The translations under genes were made by a program, and so were the position numbers. The notes beneath the pieces were generated by a model. That model did no database searches and was not told where the DNA came from. It saw only the letters and a list, made by a program, of their open reading frames with translations. Positions 51,098 to 62,459 of a DNA stretch of 64,000 nucleotides are shown piece after piece. The DNA comes from Aphanomyces cochlioides (lineage: Eukaryota; Oomycota; Saprolegniomycetes; Saprolegniales; Verrucalvaceae): the NCBI GenBank assembly GCA_019828595.1, contig JAHQRK010000010.1:1860001-1924000 (forward strand), written 5' to 3'. Within the stretch, counting starts at the first letter, position 1; every line of letters starts with the position of its first letter.

Positions 51098-52596
51098 CAG
51101 TGCGCGACGCAATGATAGGTGCATCGACAATTTTGGCGTTTTCAATTCAGAACTTCGCCAAATCTTAACAAAATATTCTCAAATTTTGACATGTACAACC
51201 AATCGGAGTGAGCAATCTACACATGTGACTACAACACTGAAATTCCGATTGCATCGTAGCCAACCGTGTGCAGATCAGCTTTTCTATACAGAGACGCAAT
51301 GATAGGGACATACCAAATTAAATATATAGGGTGAAATCTGGCATTTATCAATTTGATGGGGAGAGGCAAGCGGCTCACAGAGCGACAAGTCGGTGAACTC
51401 ATCGCCCATCGCGCCAACGGACATTACCAACCGATCGATTGCCAAGCAGGTCGGCTGCTCACCCAACGCCGTGTGTAATGTCCTCAAGAATCCCGCCATG
51501 TATGGCAAGGCACGTTCAACGGGCCCGAAGCCAAAGCTTAGCGAACGAACTATTGCGAAGATTCGACGTGAAGCAACGATTGATCTTAAGAGCGCGTCCG
51601 AAATTAAGGCAGGTTTGAAATTAGATGTACATACACGAACTGTGCAACGAGTTCTGCAAAACACTGAGTATATAGAGAGCACGTATCGTGAATCAAGTCC
51701 AGCCTTCACTGACGCACACAAGCAAGCTCGTTTTCAATGGGCTCAAGAGAACGTAACTCGAGGAGAGTCCTGGAAAAGTGTTATCTTTTCGGATGAAAAG
51801 AAATTTAACTTGGATGGACCCGACGGTTATCATCGCTACTGTCGCGACAAGCGTATTCCCAAGCAAAAGCGACTGAAGAGGCAGCAAGGAGGAGGCAGCG
51901 TTATGATTTGGGCCTCCTTTTGTTGGAGCGGCAAATGCGATGTCGTTTTTCTTGAAGGTCGTCAAGATTCAGAGAGCTATATCTATTTGCTCTCTGAGTT
52001 GATGCTACTCTTTGCTCAACTGCACCATGGCACCGATTTTGTCTTTCAGCAAGACAATGCGAGCATCCACTGCTCCCATGCAACCAAGGTCTTTTTTGAA
52101 GAAAATGAAGTTGAAGTCATGAAATGGCCCGCGCTTTCGCCGGATTTGAATCCGATCGAAAATGCCTGGGCTCATTTGTCGCGAAAGGTCTATGACAATG
52201 GACGACGTCAGTTCACTTCAAGGGCGCAATTGAAGAACCAAATTGTCCAGTCGTGGAATGAAATCGAGCACGACTACTTTCAAACGCTGGCGAACTCGAT
52301 GACTTGCCGCTGTTTGAAGGTGTATGCTCGTGGTGGTGATAAAATAAAATACTAATCAATTTTATTTTATATTTTGAATTTTGTATGTCCCTACCATTGC
52401 GTCGAAGTATACACAGGCTGCTCTGCATTGTCGATGGTGATGCACTTGGAACCCCAGTGTTGTAGTCACATGTCCAGATAGATCTCATTGATTGGAAGAA
52501 AATATCAAAATTGGAGAAGAATTGGACTGGATATGGCAAAGTTTTGACTTGAGAGCGCCGATTTAGATGGTGCACCTATCATTGCGTCGCGCACTG
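51098..52596 (+). mobile_element. Tc1/mariner transposon with long IR/DR termini
   Basis: 1,499 bp, starting CAGTGCGCGACGC and ending in its inverse, flanked by TA on both sides (51096-51097, 52597-52598). Each terminus is about 205 bp long and inverted-repeat related (shared acatgtgactacaacactg at about 51222 and its inverse at 52456). Each carries two direct copies of GACGCAATGATAGG: left at 51106-51119 and 51293-51306, right (inverse) at 52575-52588 and 52390-52403, the inner right copy having one change. This is the IR/DR arrangement known from some Tc1-like elements. The transposase lies between the inner repeats. Confidence 0.92.
51356..52355 (+). pseudogene. Tc1/mariner transposase (DD34E), one frameshift
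   Basis: The ATG at 51356 opens MGRGKRLTERQVGELIAHRA, the first helix-turn-helix. A one-base frame change at about 51420 leads to the main frame (to 52355), which continues with NRSIAKQVGCSPNAVCNVLK (HTH), a GPKPKLSER linker and a second HTH (TVQRVLQN). The catalytic core has IFSDEKKFNLDGPDG, FVFQQDNASIHCS and SPDLNPIENAW, with exactly 34 residues between the second Asp and the Glu. The C-terminus RGGDKIKY is intact. Binding would be to the 14-bp direct repeats in the termini. Apart from the single shift, the gene looks recently active. Confidence 0.9.
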
Positions 52597-52871
52597 TAGT
52601 AGTGTTGCTGTTCAGTTTTGTTTCGTTTTACAATGTATCTCTGTATAGTATACTAATTGACGAGCTGAGAGATCATAAACACACTAAATAGTAATTTATC
52701 ATGCATATGACGAAGAGACATGGCATGAGATTTAGCCACTGAAGAAATGATATACTCAAATACAATGTAATTGGGATAGACGGAAAAGACCATGCAAATG
52801 ACATGATTATACACAACAGCATCAAATACAAGGACTTTACAGAATAATACTAACCAAAACATGAATTCATC
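52597..52871. other. Short intergenic stretch
   Basis: AT-rich, no recognised feature. Confidence 0.4.
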
Positions 52872-53342
52872 ATGATCGTTTCAACTTCAATGCCTTCCAT
52901 AGACCCCCTTGCCATTGTCAACCGATTCCAACAAGATATTGACAATGAGCAAATCCAGTTGGAAGAGATGAGCCAGGTCTTCCAAGAATACACCCAACAG
53001 GTCGAAGATGAAGACGACAGTCCAACTCCAATCATGGACCGCTTTTTCCATCAAGGCGGCAATGCGGCGCTAACAATAATGATGAACTTTACACAATCCG
53101 AATTCGCTTCAATCTGGGCAGTAGTCGTAACGACTCTAGTCCCGCTCTGGACGCTCGGACGCGGAAGAAAGTCGCCAGTCTCACCAAAGGACTCTCTCTT
53201 TATGACCTTGAATGTTCTGAAGCACTTCAACGCGTGGGACAAACACGCCCTTGACTTAACTCCAGTGAACGACAATTTACCGTTAAGTACATTTCTTCAT
53301 GACTCTTTATTGACTTGTCATCAGAAATCGTATCTCGGTTGA
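52872..53342 (+). pseudogene. PIF/Harbinger-like transposase, N-terminal fragment
   Basis: 156-codon frame. After an acidic N-terminus it has MMNFTQSEFASIWAVV, LWTLGRGRKSPVSPKDSLFM and TLNVLKHFNAWDKHAL, the pattern of the region before the catalytic core in HARBI1-type 'DDE superfamily endonuclease' proteins of oomycetes ('NF...EF..LW', 'GRG.KS..SPKD.LF..L..LKH...WDKHA'). The catalytic DDE part is missing, and the frame ends within 60 codons. Remnant without activity. Family call by pattern, not by search. Confidence 0.65.
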
Positions 53343-55363
53343 GATATTCCATCTTTTTAACCAATAAATTAAATGTATCTATATTGCCTTGTTTTAATTG
53401 GATAATAGTGACTGGGCTAGTAGTGCAATTGAACGATGCCCAAGAGTCTGGGCTGACTAAACTAAGGTAAACAAAATAGAGTTTGCATCACAAGAGATTT
53501 CTATTCAATGGATGTTTATCCTGCTGTATTTTATGCGCGCTCAAATTGTAATTCTATCGAATGGTTAACACAACTTTTGATATACGACTTGCTGATTTCG
53601 TTCCGTCTTTTATGACATCGTGTTATTACGAGAAGTAATGAAATTAATATTCATCATCCTGTGAGCTTTACTTCATGTCATACAGTGAATGATCTGTGGT
53701 TGCGTTTTCATGTCATGAAGTGAATGATCTTATCCTAAAGCTTGTGCATGTAGACATATAGCTTCGACTTTCACGATGGAAATGGATCATATTCATATTG
53801 CCCATTGATAGGTCTTTTACCAGTTAGTCCGTATTACGTAGTGTAGATAGCGTGGAAACACCGTGCTGATCATCCAGGAAGTTAATGTTACTCATCAAGT
53901 TTCATGACTAAATGAAGCCATCCTTGTTGCCACGCATGTGGAAAAAATTGGAGCTTATCCCCACAAACACTTCCTCTCAAACACATTAATTACACTTTTC
54001 GTCCTAGTAATAACTTACGAGTTTGATTCTGGAGTGGGGTCAATGCCCACTGCTGAGTAAATCTTTTTCAGCTCATCAATTTTTACTATTTCTTCACGAT
54101 TCGATTGGCTCTCTCAATCGTATCTCGATCGAAATACGATTTGCCTTATATTTTGTGAAAATCGCTAAGGGCCAGTCTGGACGCACTATACAAAAACATT
54201 GCAATATAAAATATTCCATATTTTGTATTTCAATGAAAATATTGGTGATATCATGATTAAAGTATGAACGAAAAATATGTGGGCACTTTCTGGATGTTTT
54301 AAATATTCTTCAAGGAAATCAGATTCTTCGTTATTTTGCGTTTCGCGCGCAATTCGCAACGGTGGAAGAAAACAGAGTCAGTTGGAGCGATGAGAAGGAT
54401 GCGACCTGGTTAAGATAAATGATCCACCAAGTTCATGTCCTTGGTAAGAGAGCAATGGAAGCATGGGTCTCCACTCTGTCAAAGCTGAACTCAGAGAAAG
54501 TGATACTTCAGGAATTCCAATCAAATTCCGATATCTTTTTGTTTGTATAGTATGAAATGTTCACTTGCAATTTTCGTCAGAAAGAGGCTATTGGTCTAAT
54601 CACACAATATTTATCATTTTCTCACCCTACCCCTGAAATGAAATTTTGACGACATATGTGTGATACTGTTCAGGAAGACGAAATACAACCGGATAGTGTA
54701 CAGGTTAGCGAATTTACTCATGTTGCGAATGAAGCGGTGGCGCACGCAGATATCCTCAAAATACTATTTTGTACTTATTTCACGGGCAGGCGCTAGCGAA
54801 TAACTTATTCCTCCTGGACAACCAGTGTGGATAATCTATTCCAGTGGCGTTGCGAGCAAGAATAATTTATTCCCATCTCGACGACAGCAAAGTAATCTTT
54901 TCGAGTAGTTCACATGCAACATGCATTATCCATTATAGAAAGCTATCTAATGCTCTTCATACATGATATAAGATACATCGTCGATGCCCCATAAGTCCTT
55001 GTTGGGCATGGTGTCGGTCGCTGAAGTCGTACTTCGACTGCGAAAAAAATCTTTCGCACATATTTGACGTTGGACGGATACAACGGCAGTCCATGTAGGG
55101 GTTTCGCCACCCGACTTCGTCGAGCGCTTTTCACCCCTTTCAGCGAGACTAGAGCGCTCAGTGCGCTCTCTACTTGGTGTCGCCAAGTCAACTCGCAGAT
55201 TTTGTACACAAAGACATTCACTTTCAGTCAGGGTATTGGTCGTACCCCCCAAATTTTTACCACAGCATTTTCAAATTCGATGTTCGCCACAATACCCGCT
55301 TCCGTCGAGAGACGACACGCGGCGCCGGGATATTCATCGATGGCTTGATCAAAGAAGTTTCGC
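53343..55363. other. Long AT-rich intergenic region
   Basis: About 2 kb without convincing genes. Minus-strand frames at 54943-55252 contain an arginine/serine-rich peptide with no recognisable motif. No paired repeats were found apart from the AT-rich family beginning at about 55364. Confidence 0.45.
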
Positions 55364-55690
55364 ACGTCTACTACACCATTTGCCGGTTTAGTTCGTTTAA
55401 CTTGCGATATATTTCGTATCATTTGCAATATATTTCGTATGACTTGCATTTAATTTCGTGGCCCGCGACGAAAATCGATTTATATTTCGCATGACTTGCA
55501 TTATATTTCATATCTCTTGCATTTAATTTCGTAGTTTTTAGCTTATATTTCGTATGACATGCATTTAAATTCGTAGTAATGTAAAATATATTCAATGTCC
55601 TTTGAGATATGAAGTTTCACATGTGTTGCAGTGTTGGCTTGAGCTATGAATTCGCGACGGGCAAGCGCATATGAACTCTGCTGAGCTTGC
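55364..55690 (+). repeat. AT-rich 20-mer repeat family, copy 1
   Basis: Starts at ctacaccatttgccggttta and contains repeated units of the type tatttcgtatgacttgca (four to six degenerate copies), ending with gagctatgaattcgcgacgg and catatgaactctgctgagct. The same order of sequences recurs at 59828-60173 and, as an inverted partial arm, at 60278-60503. Confidence 0.85.
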
Positions 55691-55769
55691 GACAAGGCTG
55701 CTGGTCGAATGCCAACGTTGCTGTCTTTCAACGACAAGGCACTCAATAGCATATAATTCACTTTAAAAT

Positions 55770-57727
55770 ATGCCCAACTTTGTCGATATGTACACGATTG
55801 AGCCAGCGGTTCAAGCTTTGGCTGATGCTCATGTGGCTCTACTCTTGCAACGACTCCAGCTACAACCATCCACAGTTATTCGGACCCACACTGGTGATCG
55901 CTGCTTGAAAACAAACACAAAAGCAGCATACAAAAAGCACATTCGTGGACTGAAGTTTTTTTGCTCTCTTATTGGTGATTTCGAAAGTCTATTACCTCTG
56001 CTTGACAACCCTCCGGAACCATTTTGCCCGTCTATGTCACCCACATCCATTGCAAACTTTATTGCGTTCAAAAGAAACAAGGCAGGCACACCATTCATAC
56101 TCATTGGTGAACACACACAATGTCTTGATGTACTTCAAAGACCAGTTGTATGCCAGGGTGGCTGGACAGACCCTCAAAATGTCGATCAAATGTTATCTGC
56201 AGTGACTGTACTTCAACAACGTGGCAACTTTCGTGAAAAATGCGACAATTGTACTGCTCTCCTCGATTCTGCAACATCATATGGTTGTCGACTTCACAGA
56301 GGTAGTCCTTTAAATTGGCGAACTGGAAATCCTAAGCTTAGTTCAATCGTCGAGAACACAGCCAAAGGGAGTATGCAAATGGGTTCTGGCTACGTTGTTA
56401 CTGGTGATTCACCTTTGTCTCCTTGGGAATTGCTTGATATTCGTTCGTATTTGCTGGCACCAAACAGTATATCTGATTTACAGCTGTTTACTATGGTGCT
56501 ACTGTGCTGCAAACTCTTTCTGCGTGGAGATGAAGTGGTGTCTATCCGCTTTGATGATTTTGTTCCTGACTTGGCTATTGTTTTGGATACTGGTGTTATT
56601 GAAGCTTTGGCAGTTAAGATTCAAGGCAAATGTGATGCTCGTCCAGTCACTCTTATGATCTGGAACGAAGATGAAATTTGTGCTCTGTGTCCAATTCGCC
56701 ATTTGTTGCTACACGTATGTTTTTGCTGCTCAAAAAATGACTAATACCTCTTTCCGGTGATTGTGACGGTCACTATTCTACTGGTGCCTTTCAAGACCGA
56801 TTTAAATCAGTGTGTGGGAAAATACTCAATCGTGATGGTCCATTTAGCACGCAATCCTGTCGAAAGACAGCTTATCTACTTGCTGTGTGGGGAGGTGGAG
56901 AAGAGGGTGATATGATGACCAGCGCCAGACTTAAATCACTGTCTCAGGCAGTAAAGTACAAACGCGACGCATCATTCACTCTGAATGTCGCAAAAAGCAA
57001 CAATCACAATATTAGCCAAGTTGTCCCGTCCTGGAAGCCAATTGTATGTATGGATTTGCAAATGGGGCGAGCAATCAATACAAAGGGCTCTCGTGGATTC
57101 AAACCTTTGCATGATCTTGCTTTTGACTTCATCTATGGTGCATGCAACTGTTCAATTGGTATGAGCGTGGTACCGTCTCTCCAGATGGTTATGGAATTTC
57201 GCAAGCCTAGTACTACTCTCGAGACTCTACGTGAATTTTGCTCAGCTCATATGCCTCCTGATCACAAGGCACAACTCTTTCGAATGCTCGACATGTTTGC
57301 TATGGAGGTTCGTTCGAGTGTTGCCCCAGTTGTAGACCCAATTGTGAGTGGAAATGATGCTAACAGTGAAATTATGGCAATCGAGAATCAAATTCAAACT
57401 GAAATTGAGCAATCCACTACGAAGCGTAAACGTGGTGGTTCGTTTGACTTCCCTGGTCGTTTAAGCTTAAAAACGACGTCTGATCCTTCCGAAAAGCTCG
57501 CAAAGATCATGGAATTCTATCGTAGTTTATCATCTGATCGCAACACAATGACCGAAGCTGCTCGAGGTTTTGCTACAACCACTGTGATTCCAGTGGCGTT
57601 GTGTCTTCGAAAACACTGGAAGGACGATCCAACGGCATTTCTTGACAAGTGGAGGCCATTTAGCCATGCCAACTTTTCCAAGAAGTGTTGCTCCGGTAAG
57701 GATAGCACATGCTCACAGAGGAAATAG
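55770..57727 (+). pseudogene. Crypton-like tyrosine recombinase
   Basis: Two frames, 55770-56744 and about 56750-57727, join near 56715 by a one-base shift or an unrecognised intron (a gtatgt donor and ctaat-like branch site are present there). The N-terminal core-binding part contains TKAAYKKHIRGLKFF and SPTSIANFIAFKRNK, with a Cys/His motif CDNCTALLDSATSYGCRLH. The catalytic part has LFLRGDEVVSIRFDDF (first Arg), CPIRHLLLHV, SCRKTAYLLAVWGGG (second Arg; the preceding His position reads Gln) and AVKYKRDASF, supplying the likely Tyr. A C-terminal tail with TTKRKRGGSFDFPGR follows. Cryptons are DNA transposons using such recombinases and are known in oomycetes; element ends were not found. It could also be a domesticated copy. 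Confidence 0.72.
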
Positions 57728-58671
57728 TCAACTGAACTCATGTGTTGAAAGTACCGATAGTTACTGTATATTCAACATCTGGATTATTCCGGATATAAAG
57801 TCTACCAAGTCTACCATGCAATAATAGATATTTACGCGGTCTCATTTCATGAATGACTGTCATGTCCGGATACAAATTTTATCCGGAACCGAGTTTCATG
57901 TATTTTTGCTCTTACTGAACTGAAATGAAGTCATTCTTTAGGACCACTTTCAAGTAGTTTTTTGGCATCCCTGTTTTAGGCCAAAATTTGCTCCCAAGTA
58001 CTGTTGACTCAGTTTTATCGATTTTCAGTCCCATTCCCATGTAATGGCACATCCAACAGGCTGCGAATTTCATTGGATAAAATATTTTTCGTCGCATTTT
58101 GGAAAAAGAAAATATCACTATTTTGATTGGCTACATCGTCCCATAAGAGTTTTGATTGGCTACATTGATCCATTCGAGTTCACCATGAGCTCAAAGCCTC
58201 CCTAACTGCAACGGAGATGTTTTTAATGGAAGAACTTAGTAATTGTGTTTACTTTCAGTATGGTAACTGTGCTTACATTCAGTAGAAGTTTTGATTTGCA
58301 AAGGGAAAGATGAAAATTAGGTTAGCTTTACTCCATCAAAAGCCAGATAGAATAATCGAAAGAATCGAACAAGGCTTGTAAATTAGTGCCTTCTATCGAG
58401 AGTTGAAACAAACTACTCAAAAGTAACTTGATGAGAAGACAGCGCATCATTATGCCAAACCTGGAGGTCGCGTTTTGCCACAGTGAAGATTATTTAGATA
58501 GTGATTTGGAGAACAGTACACCTTTTTCCAGTTCATCTCCAGAGAATTCAAGTTCAAGGACCAGACAGAACTCTATAATATTATAATTAAGGGAAATTCT
58601 TCTATTACGTTTTAGAGTGATTCAACTTACGTGACCATCGAGGGTTCGTTCCATGCCAGTCATTTGACGGT
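57728..58671. other. Intergenic, no gene recognised
   Basis: A short direct repeat (gttttgattggctac / tttgattggctaca, 58115-58165) is the only structure noticed. It contains the upstream part of the DDE transposase that follows. Confidence 0.4.
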
Positions 58672-59739
58672 ATGACAAGAAAGCGATACGACCAGGCAAC
58701 TCGCGACCGAGTCATCCAGGCGGCGAAAGAAGGAAACGACTGGCAGTTGACTGCCCAGGACAATGGTGTCAACTTGAAGACTGCTTGGATGTGGATTGAT
58801 GAGAACAAGCGAGGCATTCAGCGTGGACCTCACGAAGGTAGGCGCTACCACAAACTCAATCAAGAACACGTTGACTTCTTGGTTGGACTGCTCAGCGAGG
58901 ACTGTCAGTTAACCTTGAAGTACATGGCGGACAAAATTCTTTCACGTTATAACATAGAGGTATCGATTCAAACCGTCAAAAACCAGCTAGATGGAGGATG
59001 TTTTACTCTCAAGCTGGTACATAAAGAGACTCAATATATGAATACAGACAGATACAAAGAAAAGCGGCGTTTCTCGTCCGACTGAACGAACTCAAAGCCA
59101 AGGAAAGAAGATTTTCTATATGGACGAAACAAATCTTAACCTCTGGACAAGCCGGAACAAGGGATGGGCTCGTGCTGGCCAGCGTGCTGTGAAGACCGAG
59201 AAGGCTGGTAGTGGTCAGAACTGGCAAGTCGTTGCATGCATTGGAACTGATGGTTTGGTGACGTACGAATCCTTTTTTGGTCACAATGATTCGGAAAATG
59301 TCAACTTTTTTGTTTCCAGTTTATTGCGAAGACTACGAGAAAGCTGCCCTCTGAATTGGTGATTGACAACGCGCCTTGCCATGCTCGTACTGAGCGTGTT
59401 TATCAAGACGTGGAGTTCTTGAACGCAACCCATTTACGCCTGGGGCGATATTCCCCAATGTTGAATCCAATTGAGAATTGTTTCTCAAGTTTCAAAGCCA
59501 AAGTCAAGGCTTTCTTCGTCGAAAATCGCCGCGAAGTTGTCAATACACCATCGCATCTCACAATGGTCAAGAACCGTCGCCAAATGTTGAAACGTGCAGC
59601 TGACTTGTGTATTGGTCCAGTCACGACATCAGAGAAGTGCACTCAGTACTTCAATCATACTAGTACTCTGAAATTTCACTCAAAAGATTCCAGCTTGACG
59701 ACATGGAAGTTTGAATTTAATTTGAAAGTTAATTCATAG
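58672..59739 (+). pseudogene. IS630/Tc1-type (DDE_3) transposase with frameshifts
   Basis: Three consecutive frames. 58672-59085 has the HTH region TRDRVIQAAKEGNDWQLTAQ and QEHVDFLVGLLSEDCQLTLK. 59120-59362 has FYMDETNLNLWTSRNKGWAR (first Asp) and NWQVVACIGTDGLVTYESFF. 59356-59739 has LVIDNAPCHARTERVYQDV (second Asp) and LGRYSPMLNPIENCFSSFKA (Glu). The protein is complete in order but needs at least two frame changes (near 59085 and 59345). No terminal inverted repeats were identified. Its downstream end lies about 90 bp before AT-rich repeat copy 2. Confidence 0.82.
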
Positions 59740-59827
59740 TGTTTGCATATTGATTTTTAGAGTATCTGGTCTTAATTTGGACTTGAACTTGAATTTTCTG
59801 GAGATGAACTGGAAAAGGTGTGGTGTT

Positions 59828-60503
59828 TTTACTACACCATTTGCCAGTTTAGTTCGCTTAACTTGCGATATATTTCGTATCATTTGCAATATATTTCGTA
59901 TGACTTGCAATGTATTTCGTATGACTTGCATTTAATTTCGTGGCCCGCGACGAAAATCGATTTATATATTATGACTTGCATTATATTTCATACCTCTTGC
60001 ATTTAATTTCGTATTTTTAGCTTATATTTCGTATCACGTGCATTTAAATTCGTATAAATGCAAAATATATTCAACGTCCTATTGAGATATGAAGTTTCAC
60101 ATGTGTTGCAGTGTTGGCTTGAGCTATGAATTTGCGACGGGCAGCCGCATATGAACTCTGCTGAGCTTGCTTGATGCTCGCATTGACTTTTATATGGCGA
60201 TTGAAGTGTCCCATCAATTTCTTATGAGTTCGATAACAATTTTTTGTTAGTTTTTCTATGGACTTCTTCTCTTTTCTGCGAATTTAAATGCACGTGATAC
60301 GAATAATACGCAAAAAATACGAAATTAAATGCAAGAGGTATGAAATATAATGCAAGTCCTGCGAAATATAAATCGACTTTCGTCGCGGTCCACGAAATTA
60401 AATGCAAGTCATTCGAAATATATTGCAAGTCATACGAAATATATTGCAAATGATACGAAATATATCGCAAGTTAAGCGAACTAAACCGGCAAATGGTGTA
60501 TTA
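59828..60503. repeat. AT-rich 20-mer repeat family, copy 2 in palindromic arrangement
   Basis: The left arm 59828-60053 (ctacaccatttgccagttta, then units of atatttcgtatgacttgca) is repeated inversely at 60278-60503. The centre contains the gagctatgaatttgcgacgg segment also seen in copy 1. The unit has no coding capacity. The right arm ends about 27 bp before the start codon of gene B4. Confidence 0.88.
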
Positions 60504-60529
60504 ATAGTATTCATGTCAGTTCGGCAGTG

Positions 60530-62012
60530 ATGGTAAGTACAAACGCTATGCCGAACGCGATGTGGGACGAACTTTGCTTGCTGCTCGCGACAGACGACGG
60601 CCTGAATGATGAATTGACTGCTGTCTGTGATATCCTCGAAGGAGACTCGCCAGACGAAGCGAGCGACACGGCATCTCTCTCGGAGTTGCCGTTCGTTCCT
60701 CATCCGGAGTCGCCGCCGACATCATCCACATCATCAACCACAACTAGAGCACAGCGGCCGAAAAAGCCAAGGACGCGGCCGCATTTTGACGTCAGACAGA
60801 AACAAGAGATGATCTTACTTCGACGAGAAGTTGATATCCTAAAGAAACACTTGGCGGCAAGTCAGTCAAAAGGCAAGCGACCACTCGATATGACCAAGTG
60901 GGAAAAAGCAGCCAAGAGCGAATGCATGGAGAAGAATCGATCGATTCAAGAGAACGAACAACTTAAAGAAGCCGTGCATCAACAAGCGACGTTGATCCAG
61001 CAGATGGAGAAACTTTGCAACAAGAAGATCCGCTTGTCGGCGGTACAGTTCGTGACATTCTTGACGCGACTGAACTCGGAAATATCTACATAGGGAGACG
61101 CTGAAGGATGGCAAAATTATCGCTTGGCGGCTCATGAATCGCTTCGCGTGGCGGCAATCCATGCGATTGCCGATCGACAGTACCGCCGCATGCAGAATGC
61201 ATTCATCCAGGCGGGTGTCTTTGGCTCAACCGAGGATATTTTCAGGACGCGGATCGCCGAACAGAATCCCAAGTGCGTTGTCATGGAGTTGGTCAACCAC
61301 GTGACACTTTCTGCTCCATTCCGAGTCGTCAGTTCTGCAGCTTGGGAAGTCATTGGTGGCCCCAACGGATATGTGATGACACAAGGAACGATAGAGGTAA
61401 GCCAGCCTAGCTGCTAGAGGAGGCTCATCCTACGCTAGACAACGGACTTTGTCGATCGTCACACTGTATACAGCCGACTCGTGCTGAATCAACCTGACGG
61501 ATCAACTGTGCATTCAAATATCATTCGCAAGCGGTACATCGAGGAAGACCGCGAAGTAATCGTCGCGCGGAGTGTCTTGGAAGATGCGCTGGTGCCGCAT
61601 ATGTCGAAAGGCGCCGTCGATAACAAATGTTTGTGGTTCGACTGCTTTGACTTGACCTTCACGCTCACTGCCTCATAGGTTTGAAGTCGAACCACTTCCA
61701 GGTAAACCTTCGACACATTGCAGCTTGACATGTGTGGTCCAAACGACCATCGACACCACCAAGGTTTCAAATTTGTCTGCCATCGACGAGAAAACCGTGG
61801 TGGAGACTCTCACGCTACAAGCGTCGCTCATTGCGAAAACCCACAAGCCTAAAGCAGGCATGTTCCACATCATGACACAGCAAATGGAACCTCAGGTCAT
61901 GCCAAACCCAATCCACCTTTCACTTGATCGCGGCAGAATGTTCTTGATCGCTCTTGAGGATGCAGTCAACCGCGTGGTCCGTCGTGGCAACAATTTGTCT
62001 TTACCATCATGA
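60530..62012 (+). CDS. M96-like protein B4 (subfamily B), intact
   Basis: Exons 60530-61042, 61094-61396, 61439-61635 and 61679-62012; introns 51, 42 and 43 nt; 448 residues. Starts MVSTNAMPNAMWDELCLLLA, with S/T/P-rich linker, basic RPKKPRTRPHFDVRQKQEM and zipper. Exon 1 is closest to B1, but exon 3, intron 3 and the start of exon 4 are closest to B3. The last ~60 codons (GMFHIMTQQMEPQVM, DRGRMFLIALEDAV) are its own. Homology to the 5' flanks of B1 and B3 stops about 15 bp before the ATG, where the palindromic AT-rich repeat takes over, so its promoter must differ. No stops were seen. Confidence 0.82.
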
Positions 62013-62459
62013 ACAACGGAGTGTCTTGATGCTGCTAACATAAAGCTGTGGAATGCTAGCTGATCTCACTCTTCAGACATTTCATGGTCTTTGCTTTGGT
62101 TTTCTCTTTGCGTCTTGTCGTGCTGCCACGTCATGAACACACAAACCAACGACTGATTGCGACTAGGTAGTGAAAGCTGCGGAGATCCTCTCGGACGCAG
62201 CTAGACTTTCAAATGGTGCCCAGGTTGATGAAAGTCTGTCAGAGGGGTCGAAAGAGAAGCTTTGATTGGTCAACGTCCGTCGTCGGATTGTTGTGTGTAT
62301 GACGTGGCATCACGACCAGCCACAAACTGTGAACACCAGCAATCCATCAATATAATATGGTTTTGGGAAATTTATGAGCCCGGACATGAAAGGAAATATC
62401 AAATTTAGGAAATTCATTTGCTTCCAATTTGGTCATTATGAGAAGGAATAGACAGAGAC
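62013..62459. other. 3' flank of B4 with inverted repeat block
   Basis: The block cgtgctgccacgtcatgaac (62119-62138) appears inversely at about 62285-62312 (gacgtggcatcacgacc). The following ccacaaactgtgaacaccag also occurs at 48256-48275. No gene. Confidence 0.6.

Noticed and set aside
51098..51310. Separate MITE at the left end of the Tc1 element
   Set aside because: The inner repeat has an inverted partner at the right end, so both belong to the IR/DR termini of one transposon.
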